Below are positions 34,201 to 46,130 of a stretch of 64,000 nucleotides of DNA, one piece after another (position 1 is the first letter of the stretch; each line of letters opens with the position of its first letter). The notes under the pieces were generated by a model. The model was given only the letters and a program-made list of their open reading frames with translations, did no database searches and was not told the DNA's origin. This DNA is from Antedon mediterranea (lineage: Eukaryota > Echinodermata > Crinoidea > Comatulida > Antedonidae). The translations under genes were made by a program, and so were the position numbers. Location of the stretch: NCBI RefSeq assembly GCF_964355755.1, contig NC_092673.1, forward strand, positions 33,799,648 to 33,863,647. Reading direction: 5' to 3'.

Positions 34201-37200
34201 TTATAATTATACTGTGGTAGGTTGGAATGTTATAAACTGATAGGTTGGTGTGCTGACATACAAACACTAATAACATGTTGGAGATCAATATTAATCATTA
34301 TACTGTGTTAGGTTGGAATGTTGTAAACTGATAGGTTGGTGTGCTGACATACAGACACTAATAACATGTTGGAGATCAATATTAATCATTATACTGTGTT
34401 AGGTTGGAATGTTGTAAACTGATGGGTTGGTGTGCTGACATACAAACACTAATAACATGTTGGAGATCAATATTAATCATTATACTGTGGTAGGTTGGAA
34501 TGTTATAAACTGATAGGTTGGTGTACTGACATACAAAAACTAATAACATGTTGGAGATCAATATTAATCATTATACTGTGTTAGGTTGGAATGTTGTAAA
34601 CTGATGGGTTGGTGTGCTGACATACAAAAACTAATAACATGTTGGAGATCAATATTAATCATTATACTGTGGTAGGTTGGAATGTTGTAAACTGATAGGT
34701 TGGTGTGCTGACATACAAACACTAATAACATGCTGGAGATCAATATTAATCATTATACTGTGGTAGATTGGAATGTTATAAACTGATGGGTTGGTGTGCT
34801 GACATACAAACACTAATAACATGTTGGAGATCAATATTAATCATTATACTGTGTTAGGTTGGAATGTTGGAAACTAATGGGTTGGTGTACTGACATACAA
34901 ACACTAATAACATGTTGGAGACCAATATTAATCATTATACTGTGGTAGGTTGGAATGTTGTAAACTGATGGGTTGGTGTGCTGACATACAAACACTAATA
35001 ACATGTTGGAGATCAATATTAATCATTATACTGTGGTAGGTTGGAATGTTATAAACTGATAGGTTGGTGTGCTGACATACAAACACTAATAACATGTTGG
35101 AGATCAATATTAATCATTATACTGTGTTAGGTTGGAATGTTGGAATGTTGTAAACTGATGGGTTGGTGTACTGACATACAAACACTAATAACATGTTGGA
35201 GATCAATATTAATCATTATACTGTGTTAGGTTGGAATGTTGTAAACTGATGGGTTGGTGTGCTGACATACAAACACTAATAACATGTTGGAGACCAATAT
35301 TAATCATTATACTGTGTTAGGTTGGAATGTTATAAACTGATGGGTTGGTGTGCTGACATACAAACACTAATAACATGTTGGAGATCAATATTAATCATTA
35401 TACTGTGGTAGGTTGGAATGTTATAAACTGATAGGTTGGTGTGCTGACATACAAACACTAATAACATGTTGGAGATCAATATTAATCATTATACTGTGGT
35501 AGGTTGGAATGTTGTAAACTGATGGGTTGGTGTGCTGACATACAAACACTAATAACATGTTGGAGATCAATATTAATCATTATACTGTGTTAGGTTGGAA
35601 TGTTGTAAACTGATGGGTTGGTGTACTGACATACAAACACTAATAACATGTTGGAGATCAATATTAATCATTATACTGTGTTAGGTTGGAATGTTGTAAA
35701 CTGATGGGTTGGTGTGCTGACATACAAACACTAATAACATGTTGGAGACCAATATTAATCATTATACTGTGTTAGGTTGGAATGTTATAAACTGATGGGT
35801 TGGTGTGCTGACATACAAACACTAATAACATGTTGGAGATCAATATTAATGATTATACTGTGTTAGGTTGGAATGTTGGAATGTTGTAAACTGATGGGTT
35901 GGTGTACTGACATACAAACACTAATAACATGTTGGAGATCAATATTAATCATTATACTGTGTTAGGTTGGAATGTTGTAAACTGATGGGTTGGTGTACTG
36001 ACATACAAACACTAATAACATGTTGGAGATCAATATTAATCATTATACTGTGGTAGGTTGGAATGTTGTAAACTGATGGGTTGGTGTGCTGACATACAAA
36101 CACTAATAACATGTTGGAGATCAATATTAATCATTATACTGTGGTAGGTTGGAATGTTATAAACTGATAGGTTGGTGTACTGACATACAAAAACTAATAA
36201 CATGTTGGAGATCAATATTAATCATTATACTGTGTTAGGTTGGAATGTTGTAAACTGATGGGTTGGTGTGCTGACATACAAACACTAATAACATGTTGGA
36301 GATCAATATTAATCATTATACTGTGGTAGATTGGAATGTTATAAACTGATGGGTTGGTGTGCTGACATACAAACACTAATAACATGTTGGAGATCAATAT
36401 TAATCATTATACTGTGTTAGGTTGGAATGTTGGAATGTTGTAAACTGATGGGTTGGTGTACTGACATACAAACACTAATAACATGTTGGAGACCAATATT
36501 AATCATTATACTGTGTTAGGTTGGAATGTTGTAAACTGATGGGTTGGTGTGCTGACATACAAACACTAATAACATGTTGGAGATCAATATTAATCATTAT
36601 ACTGTGTTAGGTTGGAATGTTGTAAACTGATGGGTTGGTGTGCTGACATACAAACACTAATAACATGTTGGAGATCAATATTAATCATTATACTGTGGTA
36701 GGTTGGAATGTTGTAAACTGATGGGTTGGTGTGCTGACATACAAACACTAATAACATGTTGGAGATCAATATTAATCATTATACTGTGGTAGATTGGAAT
36801 GTTATAAACTGATGGGTTGGTGTGCTGACATACAAACACTAATAACATGTTGGAGATCAATATTAATCATTATACTGTGTTAGGTTGGAATGTTGTAAAC
36901 TGATGGGTTGGTGTACTGACATACAAACACTAATAACATGTTGGAGACCAATATTAATCATTATACTGTGTTAGGTTGGAATGTTGTAAACTGATGGGTT
37001 GGTGTGCTGACATACAAACACTAATAACATGTTGGAGATCAATATTAATCATTATACTGTGTTAGGTTGGAATGTTGTAAACTGATGGGTTGGTGTGCTG
37101 ACATACAAACACTAATAACATGTTGGAGATTAATATTAATCATTATACTGTGGTAGGTTGGAATGTTGTAAACTGATGGGTTGGTGTGCTGACATACAAA

Positions 37201-37575
37201 CACTAATAACATGTTGGAGACCAATATTAATCATTATACTGTGTAAGGTTGGAATGTTGTAAACTGATGGGTTGGTGTGCTGACATACAAACACTAATAA
37301 CATGTTGGAGACCAATATTAATCATTATACTGTGGTAGGTTGGAATGTTGTAAACTGATAGGTTGGTGTGCTGACATACGAACACTAATAACATGTGGGA
37401 GATCAATATTAATCATTATACTGTGGTAGGTTGGAATGTTATAAACTGATAGGTTGGTGTGCTGACATACAAACACTAATAACATGTTGGAGATCAATAT
37501 TAATCATTATACTGTGGTAGGTTGGAATGTTGTAAACTGATGTGTTGGTGTGCTGACATACAAACACTAATAACA
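34200..37575. repeat. 91-bp minisatellite, about 37 copies
   Basis: The unit contains AATAACATGTTGGAGATCAA, TATTAATCATTATACTGTG and GGTTGGAATGTTGTAAACTG, and ends with GCTGACATACAAACACT. Units are 90-100% identical. Three or more units carry an internal GTTGGAATGTTGGAATGTT duplication. The array ends abruptly in a LINE reverse transcriptase frame. Confidence 0.97.
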
Positions 37576-38604
37576 TTGGATCAGATTTGTCACCAGTTTT
37601 AAAAATAGGAGTTACTTTAGCTAGTTTAAGGGTGTCAGGAAAGGTGCCATTTACAAAACAAAGATTGAAAATGTAGCAGAGGGGTTCAGAAATAAAAGGG
37701 ATAAGTTGTTTAATAATAGACGGGTTAATATCATCAATGCCAGGTGCTTTACTATTTTTGAGGCGCATAACAATATCCATAATCTCATAAACAGTCACAG
37801 GATTGAGAAATAAAGAATTTGTGGATGGCGGAGGGAGGTAATCCTTAAAATTTGCATTAGATGTGTCTATATTTTTGGCGAGGGTAGGTCCAATATTAAC
37901 AACAAAATTATTAAAATGATTTGAAATTATGTTGGGATCCTCAGTTAAGTTTCCTTCGCAATTTTTTTGAATTGAAATATATATTTATACTGGGTAACCT
38001 CTTCAGTCAAAGACTGGTCTCCCAGAGGGCCCAGTTGGTGATCAGTGGCTGTGATGTACTAATACACCGGGGTAACCCCCTATTCGTCTCGAAAGATGTA
38101 CTAGGTTCTTTAAAGTGCACACGAGCTAGATGTGTACACTGGACCTACGGTTTATAGTCCTTATCCGAGAAGACTAGTTCTACCACCAGAACCATGGAGT
38201 GAGTGAGCCTCGAACCCCTGCCGATGTTATGGCTACGTAATTACGGTTCCACTGTCTTAACCACTCGGCCACTCACTCACTTAATTTATAGTGGACTCTT
38301 CAAAATGCTTACTTTCATTCGTTTTTATGAGACTATTTATAATTGTCCATGTTCCTTTGATATTATCTTTCTGCTGCTTAAACTTTTTTTCATAATAATC
38401 GCGTTTAGTTAATTTTATTAAAGAGTTAAGGGAGTTACGGAATTGCTTATATTCATTTATGTTTTTGTCATTCGGATAGCGGAGGGATTTGGAATACAGT
38501 TTTTGTTTATGCTTTATTGAATTTAAGAGTTCATCCGTCTTCCAGGTCTTAATTTTTTTTCCCTGCAGACTGCTCAGAACGTGAAACACTTTTCTTCCTT
38601 GCAT
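37566..38604 (-). pseudogene. LINE reverse transcriptase N-terminal fragment, split by a SINE
   Basis: The upstream half, 38604-38283, is TWKTDELLNSIKHKQKLYSK to IKGTWTIINSLIKTNESKHF. The downstream half, from about 37958, is NCEGNLTEDPNIISNHFNNF then the first RT motifs. The frame ends at KTGDKSDP (37576), where the 91-bp minisatellite begins. The catalytic core is absent. Confidence 0.85.
37978..38282 (-). mobile_element. tRNA-derived SINE inserted in the LINE
   Basis: Minus strand: a tRNA-like head with A box TGGCCGAGTGGTTAAG (38271-38256) and B box GGGGTTCGAGGCTC (about 38218-38205), spaced as in class II (Ser/Leu-like) tRNA genes. A ~200-bp unrelated body follows, containing ACTTTAAAGAACCTAGTAC, ending with an A/T-rich tail. 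The head also occurs at 63668-63726 and, more diverged, at 49505-49550. Confidence 0.78.
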
Positions 38605-39445
38605 ATTAATTCTAGAAGTTTACTTCATAACATTGATTCTTTCAAATTATTTTTAACCAATGTAAATTATGATTTCGATATAATTGCAGTCTCGGAAAAC
38701 TGGTTGAAAGATGATAATCCATTAACCAATATCTCCAGTTATTCTTTCATTTAAAAAAACATACTAGGGCGGGCTGGTGGAGGTGTAGGGCTGTATGTTC
38801 GAAATAACAATGTGTTCAAAGATCTTTTCCTAGACCCCTCCCTATGCGACTCCCTTTTTTATTGAACTTGAACTTGAATCCAATCAAAACATTATTGTTG
38901 GTATAATCTATAGGGCACCATCTCTTGATACGAATGCTTTTATTGACGCTTTTGATCTCCTGTTAAATAATCTAGCAAAAACCAACAAAAAAATTTACTT
39001 ATTAGGTGATTTTAATATTGACCTACTTAAACATGAGTCCGATAATCAATCCAACAATTTTGTTAACTCTGTCTTTAGTAAATTCCTTTTACCTTTAATC
39101 AATAGACCAACTCGTATTACCCGAACATCAGCAACATTAATTGACAACATATTATCTAATCAAATTGAATCATCAAGTCTATCTGGACTTTTCTATAGTG
39201 ACATTAGTGATCATTTGCCCATTTTTAACATTACACCCTTATCAAATATACCAAACCGTCCTAAAAACTATGCAAGCCTAATCATACCTACAGAAAATTT
39301 AACGAAACAAATATTTCAAACATAAAAAAACGATTTGTCTAACATTAATTGGACTGGTGTTTATGGTACGGATGATCCTAATATTGCTTTACTTTCTTTT
39401 GAAACTGAATTTAAACGACTGTAAGATAAAAATTTTCCAATTCAA
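38600..39445 (+). pseudogene. LINE APE-type endonuclease fragment
   Basis: Recognisable endonuclease motifs run from HINSRSLLHNIDSF through LLGDFNID (catalytic GDFN) to SDISDHLPIF (catalytic SDH). They are broken by a stop after SSYSF (about 38754) and frame changes near 38860 and 39330. It then continues to NDLSNINWTGVYGTDDPN and FETEFKRL. Confidence 0.85.
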
Positions 39446-39447
39446 GA

Positions 39448-39840
39448 GCTTACACCATTTCTAAAGAACAATTACACCAACTAAGCCCTAACAAACCTGG
39501 AATATTCTAGGTAGAGGTCTCAAGTTAATAGGACCAACACTGGCTTACACCATTCCTAAAGAACAATTACACCAACTAAGTCCTAACAAACCTGGAATAT
39601 TCTAGGTAGAGGTCTCAAGTTAATAGGAGCAACACTGGCTTACACCATTCCTAAAGAACAATTACACCAACTAAGCCCTAACAAACCTGGAATATTCTAG
39701 GTAGAGGTCTCAAGTTAATAGGAGCAACACTGGCTTACACCATTCCTAAAGAACAATTACACCAACTGAGCCCTAACAAATCTGGAATATTCCAGGTAGA
39801 GGTCTCAAGTTAATAGGAGCAACACTGGCTTACCGTACAC
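39448..39840. repeat. ~95-bp tandem repeat, 4 copies
   Basis: The unit contains CTTACACCATTCCTAAAGAA, CCTGGAATATTCTAGGTAG and GGTCTCAAGTTAATAGGA. It directly abuts the end of the inverted LINE part. Confidence 0.93.
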
Positions 39841-41850
39841 CTTTCCAATTCTAATGCTTGATTCCCACTAGAGATGACTAAGGATGTAAACGCAACGCAA
39901 GTGATTCGACTAACGTGATAGATTATTTACCTCCGCCAAGGAGGTATATGTAATTGTAATGTAATCTGTCGGTTTGTTAGCAGGATTACTTAAAAAGTAA
40001 TTACAAGATCTTTCCCAAAATGAAAAAAAAAACAGAAAGATATGTGGTCAAGGACCACGTCGTTAAATTTTAGAGGCAATTTTGGCGTTGCTGTTCATTG
40101 CTAGTCAACTAAAGCTATTGTTGGTTAAAAGGCTGATATAACCATTAAACTAAAATCACACACACATGCTTGTAGTGAAATTAGCCTAATTAGCACACAA
40201 TATAGATATTAGAGTTCATTCTAATATCTCTATGATCACACACAGCATTTAAGACAAAAATATATATATGTTTTCCGGTGAAATCTTATGTGGAAGAATT
40301 TTACAGTAAGTAGGAGGTATGCACTCGTTCTAGTTGGAATTGTCGCTTGTAATTGGTCAACTCGCTTGTGCTGCTTCTACGTTCTTGCATTGCATCTCTA
40401 GTGCGAATCAAACATTAGAATTTAAATAAATTACAGAAATGAAATATTATTAAACAAATTATATATTCAAGTAAATTTTCTTTTGGATGATCCAAAGTCA
40501 AATAAAAGAAAATTTACTTGAATACTATACAGAGATCCAGATGAACTAATGAACTAATTTGGAAGGGGGAAAAAAGGTTGTAATGACTACATGATTTAGT
40601 TTGTAATGACTACACTCATTTATGTATATTTTAAAGCCTAAGACAAAAAATATGTCGTAAAAAAACATACCAATTTTTTTTTTAAATATTGGTTTTATAA
40701 ACATGGCTACTTGCTTTTATAACTGAATATTAAGAAATAAATTACTGATTTTAGGAAACATAGAAATCCATTTAAAGAAACAATTGTTTTCAAACATAAT
40801 AAAGTACTGATTTCGGAAACAATCTATACCGCTTTTTATAAACACAGATGTGCTAATAGGAGAGGTTAAATTTGCTTTCAGTTTTGTCCGTTAAAAGAGA
40901 TAAATTTCTTATTATATTTTGTTTTAAGGTTCTGGTGGGGTTTCTGGACTGCAGCACAGTTCATGATGTATTTTAATAAATACCCGTCACAATGATCGCC
41001 TGTGCTTCCGACATCAAGCATCAAGGACACAGGCTTTTTTCCATTCTATAGCAATCAGGTTACCCCGTGTCTGGGACCAGCTTCCAGACCGTTGACAGAT
41101 GCTGCAGTCCTAGAAAGCCCATCAGCCTTCATTAGAAAAGTTCATATTCATTTTGATTCGCTTTAACTGTATTTTGTCTTTATGTCTTTTATGTGTAAAC
41201 TGACTTTGGGGTTGGGTCAACCGGCTCAGCTACAGTGATTAAGTTCACTTATGTTGACCCTGGTCTCCAGAATTTCAGCTTTTTTTTGTTATGTATATAC
41301 TCAAATAGACCATTAAATAATTAAATGAAATTAACCCTACCATTATTATTTGGTAATTATTTCTAATCATTTACTAGGAAACCTTCAGGCTTTTGAAATT
41401 TTATTGTATTCAAATTACTGATAGTGTAAACTATTTTAAGGATTATGACATTGCTGTTAATTGGGGCAAGGGGAGGGTGTGGTTGTAAATGAAGTACAGT
41501 GGTTGTTCTGTCAATAGAATATACTTGCAAGCCCGTAGCCAGCATTTTACAGGGGGTTTCTTTTTTGCCAAAAAAGGGCACCTCCCCATCCATTATGGGG
41601 ATTACCTTTTGGTGTACCCTCTCCCCCACCCTTGGTTGCCTTTGTAATACTATATAAAAAATTCAATGCTGTTCATTGCCCGCCACACCTCCCCCTGGCA
41701 AACACAATGTAAACAGCCCAGCGCGTAACAGAGCCTTGAGGCAGGCGGTCACGTGCAAACAAGAATTTTTCGTTACATAACCTGCCAACACCAAGTGAAT
41801 GTACATGTATCTTAACAAATATAAGAGTTTCCTAGACCAGGACCCAGGAA
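39841..41850. other. Intergenic, old transposon debris
   Basis: No gene is supported. At 40930-41160 there are traces of a LINE RT C-terminus in shifting frames (e.g. RLPRVWDQLPD, then ESPSAFIRKVHIHFD). These lead into a 3' UTR-like end near 41330. A pair of inverted A/T-rich arms, TTCAAGTAAATTTTCTTTT, lies around 40468-40525. Confidence 0.45.
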
Positions 41851-43615
41851 GGGTGAAGTACAGTGGTTGTTACTGTGCATTTTCAGTCAACATATACTTG
41901 TGTTAATTGGGGCAGGGGGCTTGTAAATGAAGTACAGTGGCTGTTACTGTGCATTTTCAGTCAACATATACTTGTGTTATTTGGGGCAGGGGGTTGTAAA
42001 TGAAGTACAGTGGCTGTTAATGTGCATTTTCAGTCAACATATACTTGTGTTAATTGGGGCAGGGGGGTTGTAAATGAAGTAAAGTGGTTGTTACTGTGCA
42101 TTTTCAGTCAACATATACTTGTGTTAATTGGGGCAGGGGGGTTGTAAATGAAGTACAGTGGCTGTTACTGTGCATTTTCAGTCAACATATACTTGTGTTA
42201 ATTGGGGTAGGGGGGTTGTAAATGAAGTACAGTGGTTGTTATTGTGCATTTTCAGTCAATAGCATATACGTGTGTTAATTGGGGCAGGGGGGTTGTAAAT
42301 GAAGTACAGTGGTTGTTATTGTGCATTTTCAGTCAACATATACTTGTGTTAATTGGGGCAGGGGGGTTGTAAATGAAGTGCAGTGGCTGTTACTGTGCAT
42401 TTTCAGTCAACATATACTTGTGTTAATTGGGGTAGGGGGGTTGTAAATGAAGTACAGTGGTTGTTATTGTGCATTTTCAGTCAATAGCATATACGTGTGT
42501 TAATTGGGGCAGGGGGGTTGTAAATGAAGTACAGTGGTTGTTATTGTGCATTTTCAGTCAACATATACTTGTGTTAATTGGGGCAGGGGGGTTGTAAATG
42601 AAGTGCAGTGGCTGTTACTGTGCATTTTCAGTCAACATATACTTGTGTTAATTGGGGTAGGGGGGTTGTAAATGAAGTACAGTGGTTGTTATTGTGCATT
42701 TTCAGTCAATAGCATATACGTGTGTTAATTGGGGCAGGGGGGTTGTAAATGAAGTACAGTGGTTGTTATTGTGCATTTTCAGTCAACATATACTTGTGTT
42801 AATTGGTGTAGGGGGGTTGTAAATGAAGTAAAGTGGTTGTTACTGTGCATTTTCAGTCAATAGCATATACTTGTGTTAATTGGGGCAGGGGAGTTGTAGA
42901 TGAAGTACAGTGGTTATTAAATGTTACTGTGCATCTTCAGTCAATAGCATATACTTGTGTTAATTGGGGCAGGGGGGTTGTAAATGAAGTACAGTGGTTG
43001 TTACTGTGCATTTTCAGTCAATAGCATATACTTGTGTTAATTGGGGCAGGGGGTTGTAAATGAAGTACAGTGATTGTTACTGTGCATTTTCAGTCAATAG
43101 CATATACTTGTGTTAATTGGGGCAGGGGAGTTGTAGATGAAGTACAGTGGTTATTAAATGTTACTGTGCATCTTCAGTCAATAGCATATACTTGTGTTAA
43201 TTGGGGCAGGGGGGTTGTAAATGAAGTACAGTGGTTGTTACTGTGCATTTTCAGTCAATAGCATATACTTGTGTTAATTGGGGCAGGGGGTTGTAAATGA
43301 AGTACAGTGGTTGTTACTGTGCATTTTCAGTCAATAGCATATACTTGTGTTAATTGGGGCAGGGGGGTTGTAAATGAAGTACAGTGATTGTTACTGTGCA
43401 TTTTCAGTCAATAGCATATACTTGTGTTAATTGAGGCAGGGGGGTTGTAAATGAAGTACAGTGATTGTTACTGTGCATTTTCAGTCAATAGCATATACTT
43501 GTGTTAATTGGGGCAGGGGGTTGTAAATGAAGTACAGTGGTTGTTACTGTGCATTTTCAGTCAATAGCATATACTTGTGTTAATTGGGGCAGGGGGGTTG
43601 TAAATGAAGTATATT
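41850..43615. repeat. 74-77 bp G-rich minisatellite, about 23 copies
   Basis: The unit is TTAATTGGGGCAGGGGGGTT, GTAAATGAAGTACAGTGG, TTGTTACTGTGCATTTTCAG, then TCAACATATACTTGTG or TCAATAGCATATACTTGTG. Unit length alternates between 74 and 77 with the CAACAT/CAATAGCAT variant. Part of it (about 42190-42790) has a three-unit higher-order repeat. Each unit has two plus-strand G runs. Confidence 0.96.
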
Positions 43616-44480
43616 ATATTGCACCGGTTTCCATTACAAATTAGATGTTCATGGCGCATTGACAAAACAATGAAATGAGTGAAATCATTGATGATTAATC
43701 TTTGATTTAAAGAAAATGTCCGGAATTTGGTTCCAAAGAAATGTAGATAGAAATGAGCTGTACAAGTAAATGAGCGATTACACTATGATTTTGAAGTTCG
43801 TAGTATCGTAAATAAACATCTAAGTCGTAGATTGCAAACAGGTTTATATTAAAAATTGAATTGGAGAAGTATGAAATCGCATGGTAAATTGTGGAGCGGT
43901 AGACAAAAACAAGTATTTTAAAAACATCAATTCAGGAATTGGGAGCCAATGCAGATCTTTTAAAATAAGTTATCTGTACGATCCTTGTAGCAATATTTTG
44001 CAAATGGCTGAGTCACTTGATTTGGGTCTTCGGTAGACGTAACAAAAGCATAAATAAGTTGTCTAGTAGCATGTACATAAAACCCCAAATTTTCCATTAT
44101 TTAATTAACATGATGATAATAAAAACTGTTTGAATTTGATTACTGTCACTTCGGATAAAAAAAATTTAAAATGGCTTTTCTCAAAATTAGGCAGCGGTAG
44201 AGTGGATGTACTTTTTCCCTTTTGGTTTAATATTTTCATTTATAATGTGCATTAGCAATAAAGGCTACCAATACCATGCAAGAGTGATTTTTGAACCTAT
44301 GACACTGTAAATTGGGTATTGGAACTTTTATAACAACGAACTATGTACTATTCTTGATAGAGCAGCAAGAATGCTAGGCAAGGGAGATACAGTAAAGAAA
44401 GGAGAAGTAGAGAACCAATAATACAAGGTATGAATTGTATTCCATTACAGAAAGTCTGTAATACACTTTAGATTGAGTGA
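43616..44480. other. Gene-free A/T-rich stretch
   Basis: I see no conserved frame, RNA gene or recognisable transposon end here. Confidence 0.5.
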
Positions 44481-44499
44481 ATATAGAGTTGGTTTATCA

Positions 44500-46130
44500 T
44501 TGGTTTTTGATTCACTGTAATTGTTTTCATTGGTTGAGAATTATTAATTTCAGATTGAAAAGGAGATTTGTATAAACTATTAAAAATATACATATAAACA
44601 ATAAGTATTAACACTAAGTTCATGATTTGTTGTAAGTTCTCTGATGAGTGCGAGTGGTACTTTGGGAAAAAGTTGTGAAATGTAGGAGTATCTGCAGGGT
44701 CGGATTTAGGGGGCACGGCCCCCCACCTTTTGTAATATATATATATATTATGCACCCATTTACATACGATTTTATCAACGACATTACAAGAAAAGGGGGT
44801 AAAAATCAACATTAAAAATCGTTAAAATCTTCAACTTTTTTTTAAAGTTGAACCGAGTTCAACTTAAACGTTACGACAATCGGTAAAACTGTCTGACCAA
44901 TTAAATAGTTTATAAATTACGTCATCATTGTCTGTGAAAAAATATGTACGCGCTGACAATTTTTTACAACGCGACGATGTTTTTTGTACTCTTTTAAAGT
45001 CTGATATTTCAAAATAACAAGTGTAAGTAAAACTAAATTTGAATATAAAAACAATTTAATTTAATGTTTGTCTTTACTGTAAAGACTAGATTAAGATATC
45101 ATGGAAAACATGTCCTAGGCCGGCTGGGTTGAAGCATCAAAACCCATAACTTTTTCAATTTTCACACTGAAATTTGCGACGGGAAAACAGGCTTTATAAT
45201 GCGCAACAAAAAACAGTTCCGTATATTAAATATGGTCTATAAAACCCACTATATTCAGATAATTATATGACAAGAATCGACTGGCCAAAATGCCTCAGAT
45301 GCTATCTCCGGGCGTCTAGAAAACAAATTTTCGGGGGAGCATGCCCCCCAACCCCCTAGACGATTATTTTCCCTTATCGGCCCCCCTCTTTATCAAAATC
45401 CTAGATCCGCCCCTGACCTGTTTGATAATGAGCAAACATAACCCTAGTGGAGAAAGTTTAACTACAGCTAGTTCCTAAGAAGTTTTTGTGAATACTTCAT
45501 CTTTAACAAGATCAAGGACCACACCTATGGCAATATTCAGAAGAGTTTGGAAATCAGAGTCACAAGGCTGATTGTTGGCATCACCAAAATATTCATTCTA
45601 AATCCCAATGTTGTTGATGTTTAAATTTTCCTTTTCAATACATCTTTTTCGTTTTTTTTAAGTATTGGTAACAAAGTTTATAAAATAAACCTGGGCTTAA
45701 GCATAGAGATATTATGGCTTAAGCTATCTTCATGTTACATTAATAAACTAATACATAAGTTAATTAATTATTTAATTTAAAAACAAAATATCTTCTAAAA
45801 GTACATGTACATAATTAATGGAATACCTCATAAATTAGCTCTCTTCAAAGAGTCTATTATCCAACTTGCATCTTTATGGCCCAGAAATTAATACTTCTGC
45901 TATACAACAACAGTACATGCCTATGAAGCTGCTTATTGCATACAACATCCTTTTACTGCATCATCTGTGTCACATGACTTCCTCAATCAGTTATGCATTC
46001 TATCCAATATTACAACTGTTAATAATAATAGGAAACACTTGTATAGTACAATTCAACCATTACTGTACACATTCAACTTTGTAGATTTGAAATCGGCATG
46101 TTTTAGAAACTGGTCAATCAAGAATAGTTT
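44500..46130. repeat. Second segmental duplication, copy 1
   Basis: Matches 47640-49290 in order and orientation. Shared blocks include CAATAAGTATTAACACTA, GTTTGGAAATCAGAGTCACA, GATGTTTAAATTTTCCTTTT, AAGCTGCTTATTGCATACAA and TGTGTCACATGACTTCCTCA. Divergence is moderate with many indels. Copy 1 holds the element 44695-45415, which copy 2 lacks. Copy 2 holds the TTAA MITE, which copy 1 lacks. No gene is seen. Confidence 0.85.
44695..45415. mobile_element. DNA transposon with CAGGG ends, about 720 bp
   Basis: The ends are CAGGGTCGGATTTAGGGGG and, in complement, CAGGGGCGGATCTAGGATTTT, with subterminal GGCCCCCC blocks. Copy 2 of the surrounding duplication (about 47838) has an uninterrupted GATCTGTTTGAT. 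The target duplication is ambiguous (about ATCTG/ACCTG). It has no transposase. hAT-type ends are likely. Confidence 0.78.

Larger units (their letters stand above)
37566..39445 (-). mobile_element. Non-LTR retrotransposon with inverted 5' part
   Basis: The 3' part is on the minus strand: 38604-38283, linker region GKKIKTWKTDELLNSIKHKQ, then 37958-37566, RT start RLKNSKAPGIDDINPSIIKQ to AKVTPIFKTGDKSDP. The 5' part (38600-39445) is on the plus strand and encodes an APE-type endonuclease: AVSENWLKDDNPL, GGGVGLYVRNN, NIIVGIIYRAPS, IYLLGDFNIDLL, RPTRITRTSATLIDNILSN, SDISDHLPIF. The plus part ends (DKNFPIQ) just where the minus part begins in element order. This is the pattern of a twin-primed 5' inversion. 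Both parts carry stops or frameshifts. The family resembles CR1/Jockey-like elements; the exact clade is not assigned. Confidence 0.82.

Noticed and set aside
34200-37575. CRISPR-like array
   Set aside because: The 91-bp units are continuous tandem repeats without unique spacers, in animal DNA.
38203-38282. A tRNA gene (Ser/Leu type)
   Set aside because: A and B boxes are present, but I could not fit a paired acceptor stem or a normal anticodon arm, and a SINE body follows. Treated as a SINE head.
41363-41629. 88-codon minus-strand frame
   Set aside because: No recognisable domain and no splice or conservation support; it lies in transposon debris.
42833-43261. Frames with SIAYTCVNWGRGVV repeats
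   Set aside because: Produced by the G-rich minisatellite, not by a gene.
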